Shown: piece after piece, positions 9,002 through 17,931 of the stretch
Numbering within the stretch: the stretch's first letter is position 1
How the letters are laid out: each line of letters opens with the position of its first letter
Assembly: GCA_002307375.1 (NCBI GenBank)
Contig: NTJI01000005.1
Location: 209,373-273,372 of the forward strand
DNA length: 64,000 nt
Source: Lysobacteraceae bacterium NML93-0399
GTDB taxonomy: Bacteria > Pseudomonadota > Gammaproteobacteria > Xanthomonadales > Xanthomonadaceae
Direction of reading: 5' to 3'
Position numbers and translations under genes: made by a program
Notes under the pieces: model-generated
Database searches by the model: none
What the model was told of the DNA's origin: nothing
What the model saw: only the letters and a program-made list of their open reading frames with translations

Positions 9002-9577
9002 ATGCATGCCGATTCCCTTGCAGTACAGCCCGTGCGCCGCGCGCGCGCGTTCCGTTCCCTGGTTCTGCTTGCCGCAGCGAGTTTTTTGTCCGCATGCGCG
9101 GCCACCGTGCAACGTCCGGCGGCCGCGCCGGTCGATCCGGTGGCGATCAACGGCGACGTGCGCCAGGTGGTGCTGGTCGTGGAGGGTAGCGACGCCGCCC
9201 GCGCGCAGGACGACTGGGCGGACTTTCGCGCGTTGTGGAACGACGCGATCCGAACATCCGCATCCGCCGCTGGCCTCCAGGGCAGTGTGCGCGACAGCCG
9301 CCCCGCGTCGCTGGATCCGACGGGCGTGGTCGTGGTGGTACGCGTCGACAGCTACCGCTACGTATCGACCGGCGCACGCTATGGCCTGGGCGTGATGACC
9401 GGCAATGCGCACATCAAGGCCAGTGCACAGTTCATCGAGGTGCCGGGTGGACGCGTCGCGGCGACGCGGACCTACGACACCACGTCGAGTGCGTGGCAGG
9501 GCATCTTCGCGCCGATGACCACCAAGCAGGTGCAGGCGATCACCGATCAGATCGTCGCCGAAGCGCGCGGCGGCTGA
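9002..9577 (+). CDS. DUF4410-like lipoprotein
   Basis: A 191-aa exported protein. After a basic n-region, the hydrophobic segment LVLLAAASFLSAC ends in a lipobox (LSAC), predicting an acylated Cys at about residue 33. The mature domain is alpha/beta with VVLVVEG, VVVVVRVDSYRYVSTGARYG and a C-terminal TKQVQAITDQIVAEA helix, which matches the DUF4410 pattern. Function is unknown; such proteins sit in the envelope. It stands alone, with about 200 bp of non-coding sequence before it and a convergent terminator after it. Confidence 0.75.
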   Translation: MHADSLAVQPVRRARAFRSLVLLAAASFLSACAATVQRPAAAPVDPVAINGDVRQVVLVVEGSDAARAQDDWADFRALWNDAIRTSASAAGLQGSVRDSRPASLDPTGVVVVVRVDSYRYVSTGARYGLGVMTGNAHIKASAQFIEVPGGRVAATRTYDTTSSAWQGIFAPMTTKQVQAITDQIVAEARGG

Positions 9578-9697
9578 CGCTGCGAGACAAGCCGTTCGTA
9601 CTTGGAGTGCGCACTTCGATGCCGCTCCCGCCGCGCGCGGCGGGTCGAGGCGCCGTGGTAATCGCGCAGTGCGAGTCGCAGCGGGGTCCCGACATGC

Positions 9698-9727
9698 AAA
9701 GGGCCGCACGGGGCGGCCCTTCTTTCC
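9698..9727. terminator. Hairpin between convergent genes
   Basis: AGGGCCGC / GCGGCCCT stem with a 4-base loop, preceded by AAA and followed by TTCTTT on the plus strand. It lies between the DUF4410 gene and the convergent YciI gene and could end transcription from both sides. Confidence 0.6.
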
Positions 9728-9742
9728 GTGCCGCGTGCCGGC

Positions 9743-10117
9743 TCAGGCGCCGACGCGTGCCCGCACCTTCGCCACGTCGCGCACCGGTCGCACCTCGATG
9801 CTGCCGGTGCGCGCCCACGGAAATTCGCGGGCGATGCGCAGCGCGTCTTCCTCGCTGTCGGCCTCGATCAGGTTGAACCCCGCGAGCATTTCCTTGGTTT
9901 CGGCGAACGGCCCGTCGAAGACCTGCGTGCGTCCGCCGCGCGTGCGCAATGTCCTGGCCGCGCTGGCCGGCTCGAGCTGCTGGAAACCGAGCAGGGTCCC
10001 CTGCGCCTGCAATGCGTCGGCGTGTTCCAGGCAACCACGCATCATCGTGTCGTACTCGCCTTCGGCCAAGCCGTCGATGAGCGCTTCGTCGGTGTAGATC
10101 AACAGCAGGTACTGCAT
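9743..10117 (-). CDS. YciI-like (DGPF-domain) protein
   Basis: A 124-aa protein of the YCII-related superfamily. It starts MQYLLLIYTDEA and contains the DGPFAETKE motif at about residues 68-76, followed by GFNLIEADSEEDAL, the ferredoxin-like dimer fold of the group. Family members include proteins near ECF sigma-factor genes and some hydrolase-like enzymes; the specific activity is unknown. It is probably cytoplasmic, as no signal peptide is seen. The neighbouring DUF3297 gene lies just upstream on the same strand. Confidence 0.85.
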   Translation of the reverse strand: MQYLLLIYTDEALIDGLAEGEYDTMMRGCLEHADALQAQGTLLGFQQLEPASAARTLRTRGGRTQVFDGPFAETKEMLAGFNLIEADSEEDALRIAREFPWARTGSIEVRPVRDVAKVRARVGA

Positions 10118-10152
10118 CGGGCGTCTCCGAAAAGACCGGCAGTCGCGCGCGG

Positions 10153-10395
10153 TCAGGCGTCGAGGTGAAAGTACGGCTCCACCGTGCCGCGCAGCTTGAC
10201 CGTCAGCGGCTGGCCGCGGCGGTCGAGTGCACGGCCGGCGGCGACACGGATCCAGCCTTCGCTCACGCAGTACTCCTCCACGTCGCGGCGCTCGTTGCCG
10301 TTGAAGCGGATGCCGATGCCGCGGTTCATCGCAGCCTCGTCGTAGTGCGGGCTGCGCGGGTCGTTGGACAGGCGGTCGGGCGGCGAATCGGTCAT
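10153..10395 (-). CDS. DUF3297 family protein
   Basis: An 80-aa protein beginning MTDSPPDRLSNDPRSPHYDE and containing GIGIRFNGNER, VEEYCVSEGWIRV and a C-terminal KLRGTVEPYF. This arrangement is conserved across proteobacterial DUF3297 proteins, often described as glutathione peroxidase-associated, but no biochemical role is established. It is cytoplasmic and charged. It lies 35 bases upstream of the YciI gene on the same strand, so the two may be co-transcribed. Confidence 0.85.
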   Translation of the reverse strand: MTDSPPDRLSNDPRSPHYDEAAMNRGIGIRFNGNERRDVEEYCVSEGWIRVAAGRALDRRGQPLTVKLRGTVEPYFHLDA

Positions 10396-10454
10396 GGCGT
10401 CGAAAGCGATATGGAAACTGCGCGCAGGATACCGCCGCTGCGGACGCGCTTCAT

Positions 10455-10739
10455 CTAGGGCGCCTCGCCGCGCCCCTGGCGTCGCGCATGGGCGATCACC
10501 GCATGCACTAGCGCGCGGTCGGTATGTCGCGAAATCGGCATCGCACCCAGCGCGATCGCGCGCTCGCGCATGTCGGCGGTCACGTCGTAGTGCGCGCCGC
10601 TTGCCCGGTCCTGGAATGCCCGCCGAGGAATGCCGAGCAGGGCGGCAAAGGCGTGCAGCTCGTCGAGCGTGTCGGCAAGCAGGTGCGCCCAGCGCTCGCC
10701 GCGCCAGGCGTGTACGGCGTCATCGACGTAGACCGTCAT
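10455..10739 (-). CDS. DUF4031 domain-containing protein
   Basis: A 94-aa protein with MTVYVDDAVHAWRG at the N-terminus, then WAHLLADTLDELHAFAALLG and HYDVTADMRERAIALGA. This is the compact DUF4031 pattern found in many bacteria. No catalytic residues are assigned. It is the first of three small leftward genes (DUF4031, DUF3297, YciI) with gaps of about 60 and 35 bases, possibly one transcript. Confidence 0.83.
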   Translation of the reverse strand: MTVYVDDAVHAWRGERWAHLLADTLDELHAFAALLGIPRRAFQDRASGAHYDVTADMRERAIALGAMPISRHTDRALVHAVIAHARRQGRGEAP

Positions 10740-11052
10740 CGCAGGACCTGCACACCGGCATCATCGCCGGACCGCGATCATAGCCGGCCCATGCGGCACG
10801 CATGGACCGGGCTGTGCGCCCGACCGTTCGACTCGATTCCTGTGATACGCATTCGCCCATTCATGTCGGGAAAATCCCGTCTGGAGAATGTCGGCGCGCG
10901 CGCGCGCATCACGCCGCAGCCCGGAAAAACGCCGTATTTGCAGCGGTTTTTCAACGCCGGTGCGCATGGCCGGTTTGGGGTCGCGTACAGAAATCGTTAA
11001 GATGGTCGGTCTGCATTGCATTTACGAGTTTCTCGAGGAGGGCAGACCCGTC
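10740..11052. other. Spacer upstream of the barrel-protein gene
   Basis: About 310 bp between divergent genes. No gene is supported. A TAAGAT hexamer just before 11002 could be a -10 element for the downstream gene, without a strong -35. Confidence 0.35.
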
Positions 11053-12168
11053 GTGATTTCGCGCGGTTTCAGATGGTTGTTGTGTGGTGTGTTCGTGGCT
11101 GCGGCGCCTGCGGTATCGGCGCAGGAAACGGCAGACGAGGCACCTGGTTTCGAACTCGGCGGCGCGGTCCGCTTCAACTACGGCTGGCTCGATTATGGGT
11201 CCAGCAGCGGACCCGAACTCGAACTGCTCCGGGTCGATGCGCGCGGCAATGCCGGCCCCGCGTTCTTCTCGCTGCAATACCGCTGGTACGACGGCTTCGA
11301 TGCTGTGCACCACGCCTACGCGGGCTGGAAACTCGAGGATGGCAGCCAGGGCGCGACGTCCGACATCCGCGCCGGCATCCAGCAGGTTCCATTCGGACTG
11401 CTGCCTACCGCCTCGCACAGCTTCTGGTTCGGCTCGGGCTATTACCTCGGCATCGAGGACGATTACGACCTGGGCGTGGTGTGGCAACGCCAGTCGGGTG
11501 CCCATCAGTGGCATGCAGGCGTGTTCTCCGGTGACGAGTACGGCACCGGTGCCAATTACGACCGCTACTCGTTCGATGTCGCGACTACCGACGATCTGCC
11601 CTATCGCGAGCGCGAACGCGGCATCGTGCGCTACGAGCACACCAGCGAAGCGAACGGCTGGGAAACGACCTGGGGCGCCTCGGCTTTCGCGGGCCGCATC
11701 GAAAATCGACTCGACGGCGGCAAGCACGACCACACCGGCGCTGCGATCCATGGCCAGTGGGTGCGCGGTCCGCTGACGCTGCAGGCGCAGTGGGCGCGCT
11801 ACCGCTACGACAATCCCGAGTCGCGCATCGCGATGTCGGCCTTCATGTCGCCGTTCGAGATCGCCTCCGAAGCGGACGTGCCGACGTTCAACGTCGCCTA
11901 CGACGTGCAGCGCACCGGCTGGTTCGACAGCATCACCTGCTACAACAACGCCAGCGCGACCCTGCCGGTCAGCAACGACCCGGGTCTGCGCGATTCGATC
12001 CAGAACGTGACCGGCTGCAGCTTCGGCAAGGGTCCGATGCTGACCTACGTCGACTGGATCGCCGGCAAGAACATGTGGTTCGCCGGTGGCCCCGGCATCG
12101 GCGTACGCGACCCGGCCAACGATGGCTGGCACTCGCGGCTCAACGTCAACATCGGCTTCTACTTCTGA
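11053..12168 (+). CDS. Outer-membrane beta-barrel protein (porin-like) upstream of betT
   Basis: A 371-aa exported protein. From the GTG start the leader MISRGFRWLLCGVFVAAAPAVSA-QE is a classic signal peptide; GAGGAGG lies about 11 bases upstream. An in-frame ATG at 11002 would put 17 charged residues before it. The mature part starts GFELGGAVRFNYGWLDYG and shows alternating strands ending in a C-terminal RLNVNIGFYF, the terminal aromatic signature of outer-membrane barrels. Two Cys in the region CYNNASATLP...VTGCSFG could form a loop disulfide. Immediately downstream, same direction, is a BCCT transporter, so a role as the outer-membrane pore for quaternary amines is plausible but inferred. 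Confidence 0.75.
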   Translation: MISRGFRWLLCGVFVAAAPAVSAQETADEAPGFELGGAVRFNYGWLDYGSSSGPELELLRVDARGNAGPAFFSLQYRWYDGFDAVHHAYAGWKLEDGSQGATSDIRAGIQQVPFGLLPTASHSFWFGSGYYLGIEDDYDLGVVWQRQSGAHQWHAGVFSGDEYGTGANYDRYSFDVATTDDLPYRERERGIVRYEHTSEANGWETTWGASAFAGRIENRLDGGKHDHTGAAIHGQWVRGPLTLQAQWARYRYDNPESRIAMSAFMSPFEIASEADVPTFNVAYDVQRTGWFDSITCYNNASATLPVSNDPGLRDSIQNVTGCSFGKGPMLTYVDWIAGKNMWFAGGPGIGVRDPANDGWHSRLNVNIGFYF

Positions 12169-12301
12169 TCCGCGGCCCGGCCCTCTGGGCCGGTCGCTTC
12201 GTCGTACCGCCGGCGCGTGCCGGCGTTTTCACCCGGCCGCAGCAGCGCCCGGCGCAGGCTCCATCGCGTCGCGCCACCGCGGCCCGCCATGAGGATTTCC
12301 C

Positions 12302-14311
12302 ATGAACGATCCCACCGTGCGTCCGGATACCGATCCGGTCGCGCCGCCAGAACGCTGGCACTCGCGCATCCTGGGCCCCGTCTTCTATCCGTCGGCGCTG
12401 ATCGTGTTGGCGCTTGTCGCAATGTCGTTCATTGCGCCCGAGGCATCGGAAACGGTCTTCAGCCGGGCCAAGAGCTGGGTGGCCGAGGATGCCGGCTGGT
12501 TCACGATCCTGACGGTGGCCGGCTTCCTGGTCTTCATCGTCGGCATCGCGATCAGCGGCTTCGGGAAACTCAAGCTCGGGCCCGATCACAGCAGGCCGGA
12601 CTACAACTACGCGACCTGGTTCGCGATGCTGTTCGCGGCCGGCATGGGTATCGGCCTGATGTTCTTCGGCGTGGCCGAGCCGATCATGCATTACGCCGAC
12701 CCGCCGGTCGGGGACGCGCAGACGGTGGCAGCGGCGCGCCAGGCAATGCGCATCACGTTCTTCCACTGGGGCGTGCATGCCTGGGCCATCTATGCGGTGG
12801 TGGCGCTGTCTCTGGCGTACTTCGCATACCGCCACGGTCTGCCGCTGCGCATCCGCTCGTCGCTCTATCCGATCATCGGTGACCGCATCCATGGACCGAT
12901 CGGCCATGCGGTCGACACGTTCGCGGTGCTGGGCACGATCTTCGGTCTGGCGACCTCGCTCGGTCTGGGCGTGATCCAGATCAACGCGGGCCTGAACTAC
13001 CTATTCGACGTGACCGTGAGTACCGGTGTGCAGGTGGTGCTGATCATCGTGATCACCCTGATCGCCACCGGCTCGGTGTTCTCGGGTCTCGACCGCGGGG
13101 TGCGCAGGCTGTCGGAACTCAACATGATCATGGCCGTCGCACTGCTGGCCTTCGTGCTGGTGATGGGGCCGACGGTCTATCTGCTGCAGGCATTCGTGCA
13201 GAACACCGGCATGTACATCTCGAACGTGTTCGCGATGACGTTCAACCTCTACGCCTACGACCAGCGTCCGACGTGGTTGGGCGGCTGGACGCTGTTCTAC
13301 TGGGGCTGGTGGATCGCCTGGTCGCCGTTCGTGGGCATGTTCATCGCGCGCATCTCGCGCGGCCGGACGATCCGCGAGTTCGTCATCGGCGTGCTGCTGG
13401 TGCCGCTGGGCTTCACGTTCCTGTGGATGACGATCTACGGCAACAGCGCGCTGTACCAGGTCATGATCGAGGGCAGCCAGTCGCTGGTCGACGCGGTGTC
13501 CGCAGACAGCTCGGTGGCCCTGTTCCAGTTCCTCGAGGACTACCCGCTGTCGTCGATCACTTCGGCCTTGGCGACGCTGCTGGTGGTGATCTTCTTCGTG
13601 ACCTCGGCCGACTCCGGCGCGCTGGTCATCGACATGCTCTCGTCCAAGGGCGAGGAAGAGTCGCCGGTGTGGCAGCGCATCTTCTGGGCGCTGCTGGTCG
13701 GTGCGATCGCGGTCGCGTTGCTGATCGCCGGCGGGCTGTCGGCATTGCAGGCAGGCACCATTGCCAGCGCTTTGCCGTTCACCGTGATCATGATCCTGAT
13801 GTGCTGGGGCATGGTGAAGGCGATGCGTCTGGAGCTGGTGAAGCGCACCAGCATCCGGGATGCGCGCATCGCGCCGGTGGCGAGCGGCGGTGGCGACTGG
13901 AAAGCGCGCCTGCGTACGCTGGCGCATCATCCGCTGAAGAAGGAAGTGCTCGCGTACCTGCAGTCGCAGGTCCAGCCGGCTTTCGAGGATGTCGCGGTCG
14001 AACTGCGCAAGCAGAACCTGGAAGTGACCGTGGAAACGGGCGAGGACGGTCGCGTCTGGCTGCAGGTGGGACATGGGGAGGAGATGGATTTCTTCTACTC
14101 CGTGCGCCCGGTGTCCTACGAACCGCCCACTTTCATGTTCGAGGATCCGCGTCGACGCAGGCGGGAAGACGACAAGTTCTTCCGCGCCGAAGTGCATCTG
14201 CGCGAAGGTGGCCAGGATTACGACGTCATGGGCTGGCGCAAGGACGAGCTGATCCACGACGTGCTCGACCAGTACCAGCGGCACATCCACTTCCTCAACG
14301 TGGTGCGCTGA
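12302..14311 (+). CDS. betT: BCCT-family choline/betaine transporter (BetT-like)
   Basis: A 669-aa inner-membrane transporter with about 12 hydrophobic segments. Family signatures are clear: AAGMGIGLMFFGVAEP in an early helix and GWWIAWSPFVGMFIARIS with the Trp-rich substrate region. A C-terminal cytoplasmic extension of about 150 residues (from near residue 510) is typical of BetT, where it takes part in osmotic regulation. The family imports choline, betaine or carnitine driven by protons or sodium. The ATG follows GAGGATTTCCC. It lies 133 bases after the barrel-protein gene, suggesting a shared transport function. A strong terminator follows directly. Confidence 0.9.
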   Translation: MNDPTVRPDTDPVAPPERWHSRILGPVFYPSALIVLALVAMSFIAPEASETVFSRAKSWVAEDAGWFTILTVAGFLVFIVGIAISGFGKLKLGPDHSRPDYNYATWFAMLFAAGMGIGLMFFGVAEPIMHYADPPVGDAQTVAAARQAMRITFFHWGVHAWAIYAVVALSLAYFAYRHGLPLRIRSSLYPIIGDRIHGPIGHAVDTFAVLGTIFGLATSLGLGVIQINAGLNYLFDVTVSTGVQVVLIIVITLIATGSVFSGLDRGVRRLSELNMIMAVALLAFVLVMGPTVYLLQAFVQNTGMYISNVFAMTFNLYAYDQRPTWLGGWTLFYWGWWIAWSPFVGMFIARISRGRTIREFVIGVLLVPLGFTFLWMTIYGNSALYQVMIEGSQSLVDAVSADSSVALFQFLEDYPLSSITSALATLLVVIFFVTSADSGALVIDMLSSKGEEESPVWQRIFWALLVGAIAVALLIAGGLSALQAGTIASALPFTVIMILMCWGMVKAMRLELVKRTSIRDARIAPVASGGGDWKARLRTLAHHPLKKEVLAYLQSQVQPAFEDVAVELRKQNLEVTVETGEDGRVWLQVGHGEEMDFFYSVRPVSYEPPTFMFEDPRRRRREDDKFFRAEVHLREGGQDYDVMGWRKDELIHDVLDQYQRHIHFLNVVR

Positions 14312-14322
14312 CGGCAATACGG

Positions 14323-14354
14323 AAAAGGCCGCGCATTGCGCGGCCTTTTTCTTT
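14323..14354 (+). terminator. Rho-independent terminator of betT
   Basis: AAGGCCGCGC / GCGCGGCCTT stem with a short loop, followed by TTTTTCTTT, 12 bases after the betT stop. Confidence 0.85.
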
Positions 14355-14370
14355 GGGGCGGAGATCGCGT

Positions 14371-14440
14371 TTGCAGGCGCTCGCGCGCGCGCGAAGGGCT
14401 TCACCGGGAAGGCCCATCGCGCGCGAGCGCGCTCCTACAG
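14371..14440. repeat. REP pair (copy A of four)
   Basis: Two inverted arms: GCAGGCGCTCGCGCGCGCGA on the left and GCGCGAGCGCGCTCCTACAG on the right, flanking the core GAAGGGCTTCACCGGGAA. Same family as the elements at 20566, 35433 and 41958. It lies between two terminators in a convergent spacer, the usual home of REP/BIME elements. Confidence 0.8.
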
Positions 14441-14465
14441 GGGGTTCCCAAACGTGCTTCAACAG

Positions 14466-14489
14466 AAAGCCGCGCTTGTGCGCGGCTTT
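14466..14489 (-). terminator. Terminator of the DUF3016 gene
   Basis: Perfect 10-bp stem AAAGCCGCGC / GCGCGGCTTT with a TTGT loop, 15 bases beyond the stop of the leftward DUF3016 gene. Confidence 0.75.
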
Positions 14490-14503
14490 GTCGTTTCCGT
14501 CGA

Positions 14504-15073
14504 TCAGCGTTGTGCGATCGTCGGACGCAGGTCGCGCCGCAGCCAGTCGTCGATCAGCTGCTTCTCGTAGCGCAGCGCATCGCTGCCCATCGTCGTGCTG
14601 GCGCGATGCATGAAACCCATGTCGCGCAGTTCGCGCGTGCCTTCGGCAACGACATTGCCGGCCGCGTCGCGCAGCACGAAACTCAGATCGATCCGCGGCG
14701 GATAGTGGTCCTTGATGATCCGCACATGGTCCATCTGCGGGCCGCGCCACGGCTCGTACATGCCCGCACGACGGATGTCGTGGATGGTCACATCGAGCGT
14801 GCTGCCGGCCGGCAGTTCGCGCTCGGCCTGACGCCGCACATGCCGCGCGATCTGTTCGACCCAGTCGCCACGGAGCGCCTCCCAGCGATTGCCGCTCAGG
14901 CGAATGTCGGAAAACGCTTCGGGATCGGTCCACTGCACGGCGACCGGACTGTCCCCCGCGAGGCTGCGCGGCGCCTCGGGGTCGGTGACGTCATTGCGGG
15001 CCAGCGCCGGCGCGGCGATCGCGGTCAGCGCGGCGGCGAGCAGCAGGGGCAGCGGCAGGGCAGGGCGACGCAT
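14504..15073 (-). CDS. DUF3016 domain-containing secreted protein
   Basis: A 189-aa protein with an N-terminal signal peptide (MRRPALPLPLLLAAALTAIAAPALA-RN). The mature domain has VAVQWTDPEAFSDIR, then TLDVTIHDIRRAGMYEPW and RIIKDHYPPRIDLSFVLRD, the pattern of periplasmic DUF3016 proteins of Xanthomonadales and other gammaproteobacteria. Function is unknown. The start at 15073 is preferred over an in-frame ATG at 15100 because GAGGGAGAG precedes it and the signal peptide then starts directly. It is followed by its own hairpin terminator. Confidence 0.82.
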   Translation of the reverse strand: MRRPALPLPLLLAAALTAIAAPALARNDVTDPEAPRSLAGDSPVAVQWTDPEAFSDIRLSGNRWEALRGDWVEQIARHVRRQAERELPAGSTLDVTIHDIRRAGMYEPWRGPQMDHVRIIKDHYPPRIDLSFVLRDAAGNVVAEGTRELRDMGFMHRASTTMGSDALRYEKQLIDDWLRRDLRPTIAQR

Positions 15074-15173
15074 TGCGGACTCTCCCTCGCGTGCGGACAT
15101 CCCGCACGAACGGCTGTGGATGGTCGGCCGAGCATGCGCCGGGCGGGCTTAACCGGCGATCAAGGCAGCCGGT

Positions 15174-16619
15174 TCAGTCGAGCAGAAACGCGTGCAGACG
15201 TGCGCGGTACCTGCGCAGCGCACGCCAGGCGGCGGCCGCGTACCCGAATGCGAGCGTCGCCAGAACCACGGTCCATGCACTGGCATGCGGGATCACCGGC
15301 AGCCGGATCATCACCACGATCAGCGCCCAGGTCGCGGCGATCAGCAGCGGCAACGCGGCGACGAAGGTGCGCCACGACTGCACGGGGCCCCCGCCGAGGG
15401 CAGCTGCGCACATCCAGAGACTCGCCGCCACCACGGGAATGGTCAGGCCGCCCAGCAGCGCGATGTGCGGCCATCCGGACGCCCGCACCCAGACCAGGAG
15501 CAGGACGGTCGCCACGGCCGTCACCATCAGTTGCCCCAGGCGGCGCATCACGCTACCGAGCAGCCACGAAGCGCCTTGGGACGGTGTACCCAGCCCGGGC
15601 AGCAGTGCCAGCTCCGGAAATTCGGCCGCCTGCCGCCGACGTTGACGTTCCAGACGCATGGCCAGCGTCCAGCCGCCGGCGAAGACACCGATCAAGGCAC
15701 CGAGCAGCAGAGCGTCGCGGATGATCGGGGTGTCGCCGCGGAAGGGAATGACCAGGACCGCGAGGACGGCGAGTACGACATAGCACCACTGGCGGATCGC
15801 GTCGGGACGGGACACGTACCCCATCGGCCCGGCCAGGACGGCATCGATGGCGGCGCGCGGTGCATGCGGACCCGGATTTGCGGGGCGCGGCATCGCGAAG
15901 AGCCAGCCCTCGCGTTCGCGCTGCACATCCAGGGTCGCGGTCCCGGCCGGCTGAGTCCATCCAACCAGGCCGCCCGGCGCGTACAGCAGGATCGGACGGC
16001 GCCAGGTGGGAATTCCGGCAGGGTCTGCGGTCCGCATGACCGTGCGGATGCCCGCGAACAGCAATGCAAGCCCCGCGATGGTGGCTGCCGCGATCGGAAC
16101 CGGTCCCATGTCCGACATCCGGATCGGAAGCATGTTGACCAGGCCGGGCAGGACCATCAGCGCGCATGCGGCAGGCCATGGCATGACCGAGAACAGCACG
16201 CCGGCCAAGGCGCCGAGCAGCGGCGCGCCGATCGCGACCGACGCTTCGACTCCCAGGGCGAACAGGACCAGCGCGGGTAGCGGAATCGTGACCAGGGCCG
16301 CCAGCGACAGCGCGCGTACGGTCGTGCCGGTCATGTCCGGCATCCGGAGACGCGTGGCAGCCGCCTGCAACAGAAGAACGCGCGCGAACCAGCCGCCCCA
16401 GAGCGAGAAATTGGCCATCAGCGCGAAGAAGCCGAGCCCGGTCGAGCGGGCATCCGACTCATCCGTCACGAAGACGCCCAGCAGCACTGCTGCAAGCATC
16501 AGGCACGCGTAGACCGCCATCATCGAGAGCCGGTGACGTCGCACGGTGCAGGCGGCGAGTGCGGCGGTCGTCCGACTGGAGGCACGCGGCCGGGACGTGG
16601 AACTGGCGACCGCGTTCAC
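15174..16619 (-). CDS. ABC transporter permease-like membrane protein
   Basis: A 481-aa polytopic membrane protein with roughly ten or more hydrophobic stretches in two halves, separated by a soluble stretch around residues 190-270. It starts with GTG overlapping the stop of the upstream ATPase (GTGA), so it is translationally coupled and almost certainly the membrane partner of that ATPase. It has no substrate-binding protein neighbour, which fits an exporter-type (ABC-2-like) system. Sequence similarity to a named permease family is not obvious from inspection; the call rests on topology and operon context. Confidence 0.8.
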   Translation of the reverse strand: MNAVASSTSRPRASSRTTAALAACTVRRHRLSMMAVYACLMLAAVLLGVFVTDESDARSTGLGFFALMANFSLWGGWFARVLLLQAAATRLRMPDMTGTTVRALSLAALVTIPLPALVLFALGVEASVAIGAPLLGALAGVLFSVMPWPAACALMVLPGLVNMLPIRMSDMGPVPIAAATIAGLALLFAGIRTVMRTADPAGIPTWRRPILLYAPGGLVGWTQPAGTATLDVQREREGWLFAMPRPANPGPHAPRAAIDAVLAGPMGYVSRPDAIRQWCYVVLAVLAVLVIPFRGDTPIIRDALLLGALIGVFAGGWTLAMRLERQRRRQAAEFPELALLPGLGTPSQGASWLLGSVMRRLGQLMVTAVATVLLLVWVRASGWPHIALLGGLTIPVVAASLWMCAAALGGGPVQSWRTFVAALPLLIAATWALIVVMIRLPVIPHASAWTVVLATLAFGYAAAAWRALRRYRARLHAFLLD

Positions 16620-17545
16620 GCCGACACCTCGATGAACAGATCCTCCAGCGGCAGCGCTTCGGCGCGCACGCCCGGCACCTGCACCAGATCCGGCCAGGGC
16701 GCGCCCTCGCCGCGCAGGACGGTGATCGACAGACCTCCGTACGGGTGCGCGCGACGCGAGACCTCACCGGGCACGTCCTCGCACAGTTGCGCGGCGACCG
16801 CCTCGGGCACGTGCAGGCGCAGGTTGCGTTCCTTGAGGCTGTCGAGCTCGTTGTGCAGCAGCAGTCGACCGTCGTGCAGGAAGGCCACGTGCGAGGCGAC
16901 GCGTTCGAGGTCGGACACGATGTGGGTCGAGAACAGCACGGTCGTGCCCGCTTCTCCGGCGCGTGAGGCGATCTCGCGCAGCAGTTCGCGGCGGCCGACC
17001 GGATCGAGTGCGGAGGCCGGTTCGTCGAGCACCAGCAGCGCCGGCTGCGACGCCAGTGCACGGACGATCGCCACGCGCTGGCGCTCACCGGGCGAGAGTT
17101 TCGCCAGCAGCTTGTTGCGCGGCAGCTGCCAGCGATCGAGCGTCGCGTCGACGTAAGTAGCGTCCCAGCGCGGATAGAAGCGGCCGATGAAGTCGAGCAT
17201 CTCGCCCACCTCGAGCCACGCCATGGCTTCGGGCTGCTGCGGTACGTAACCCAGGCGCTGCTTCACCGAATCGGTCATGCGCAAGGCGGGCTTGCCCCAG
17301 ACTGTGGCAGTGCCGGCGTCGGGCTCGATCAGACCGAGCATCGCGCGGATCAGCGTGCTCTTGCCGGCGCCGTTGCGGCCGATCAGGCCGAGCACGGCAC
17401 CAGGTTCGACGGCCAGCGACACGCCCTTGAGCACGCTCTGCTGGTCGTACTGTTTGAACAGGCCATCCACCGCGAGCGGCGCAACGGTGGCGAGCGGGTC
17501 CGGCGTGGCGACGGCGAAGACGGAACGGTCGAGCATCGCGTTCAT
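16616..17545 (-). CDS. ABC transporter ATP-binding protein (YtrB-like)
   Basis: A 309-aa ATPase. Walker A GRNGAGKST is at about residues 55-63, then a Q-loop (YVPQQPEAM), signature LSPGERQRVAI, Walker B ALLVLDEPASALDP and switch His (STHIVSDL). A C-terminal extension of about 80 residues follows the core. The architecture matches the ATPases of GntR/YtrA-controlled ABC operons. It overlaps the regulator stop by ATGA and the permease start by GTGA, so all three genes form one coupled unit. The substrate is unknown; related systems respond to cell-envelope stress or peptide antibiotics, which is family knowledge only. Confidence 0.92.
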   Translation of the reverse strand: MNAMLDRSVFAVATPDPLATVAPLAVDGLFKQYDQQSVLKGVSLAVEPGAVLGLIGRNGAGKSTLIRAMLGLIEPDAGTATVWGKPALRMTDSVKQRLGYVPQQPEAMAWLEVGEMLDFIGRFYPRWDATYVDATLDRWQLPRNKLLAKLSPGERQRVAIVRALASQPALLVLDEPASALDPVGRRELLREIASRAGEAGTTVLFSTHIVSDLERVASHVAFLHDGRLLLHNELDSLKERNLRLHVPEAVAAQLCEDVPGEVSRRAHPYGGLSITVLRGEGAPWPDLVQVPGVRAEALPLEDLFIEVSA

Positions 17546-17931
17546 GGCACATCCTCCGTGAGTCGGGTCTTGAGCCGGTCGAGCAGGGCGTCGGCCGGAA
17601 GTTCGAGTTCGCGCGCATGCCGCGCGAGTGCGTCGAGCGCGGGATCGATCAGCGCCCAGCGCGCGGCGAGGTCGGGTGGCGTCGCCAGATCGGCCACCAC
17701 CATGCCCTTGCCGCGCAGGCGCACCAGCAGGCCTTCGGCTTCGAGCTGGCTGTAGGCCTTGGACACCGTCATCGGGTTGATCGCGTGCAGCCCGGCCACC
17801 TCGCGTACCGAGGGCAGGGCCTGTCCCGGCCGCAGCTGGCCGCCCGCGACCAGCCGCCGGATCTGTCCGGTGATCTGCCGGTACAGCGGCTCGGGGGCAT
17901 TGGGCTGGATCGAGAGCAGGCTTGCGTCCAT
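17542..17931 (-). CDS. GntR-family transcriptional regulator, YtrA subfamily
   Basis: A 129-aa repressor-type protein. The N-terminal GntR winged HTH contains PLYRQITGQIRRLVAGG, LPSVREVAGLHAINPMTVSKAY and LEAEGLLVRLRGKGMVV. The short C-terminal helical tail of about 55 residues is characteristic of the YtrA subfamily, which dimerises through it. The ATG at 17931 lies directly next to a palindrome, GTGTAT-N10-ATACAC, and only 8 bases after a good -10 box, so there is no room for a ribosome site. It heads the three-gene ABC operon and probably represses it by binding that palindrome. Confidence 0.9.
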   Translation of the reverse strand: MDASLLSIQPNAPEPLYRQITGQIRRLVAGGQLRPGQALPSVREVAGLHAINPMTVSKAYSQLEAEGLLVRLRGKGMVVADLATPPDLAARWALIDPALDALARHARELELPADALLDRLKTRLTEDVP

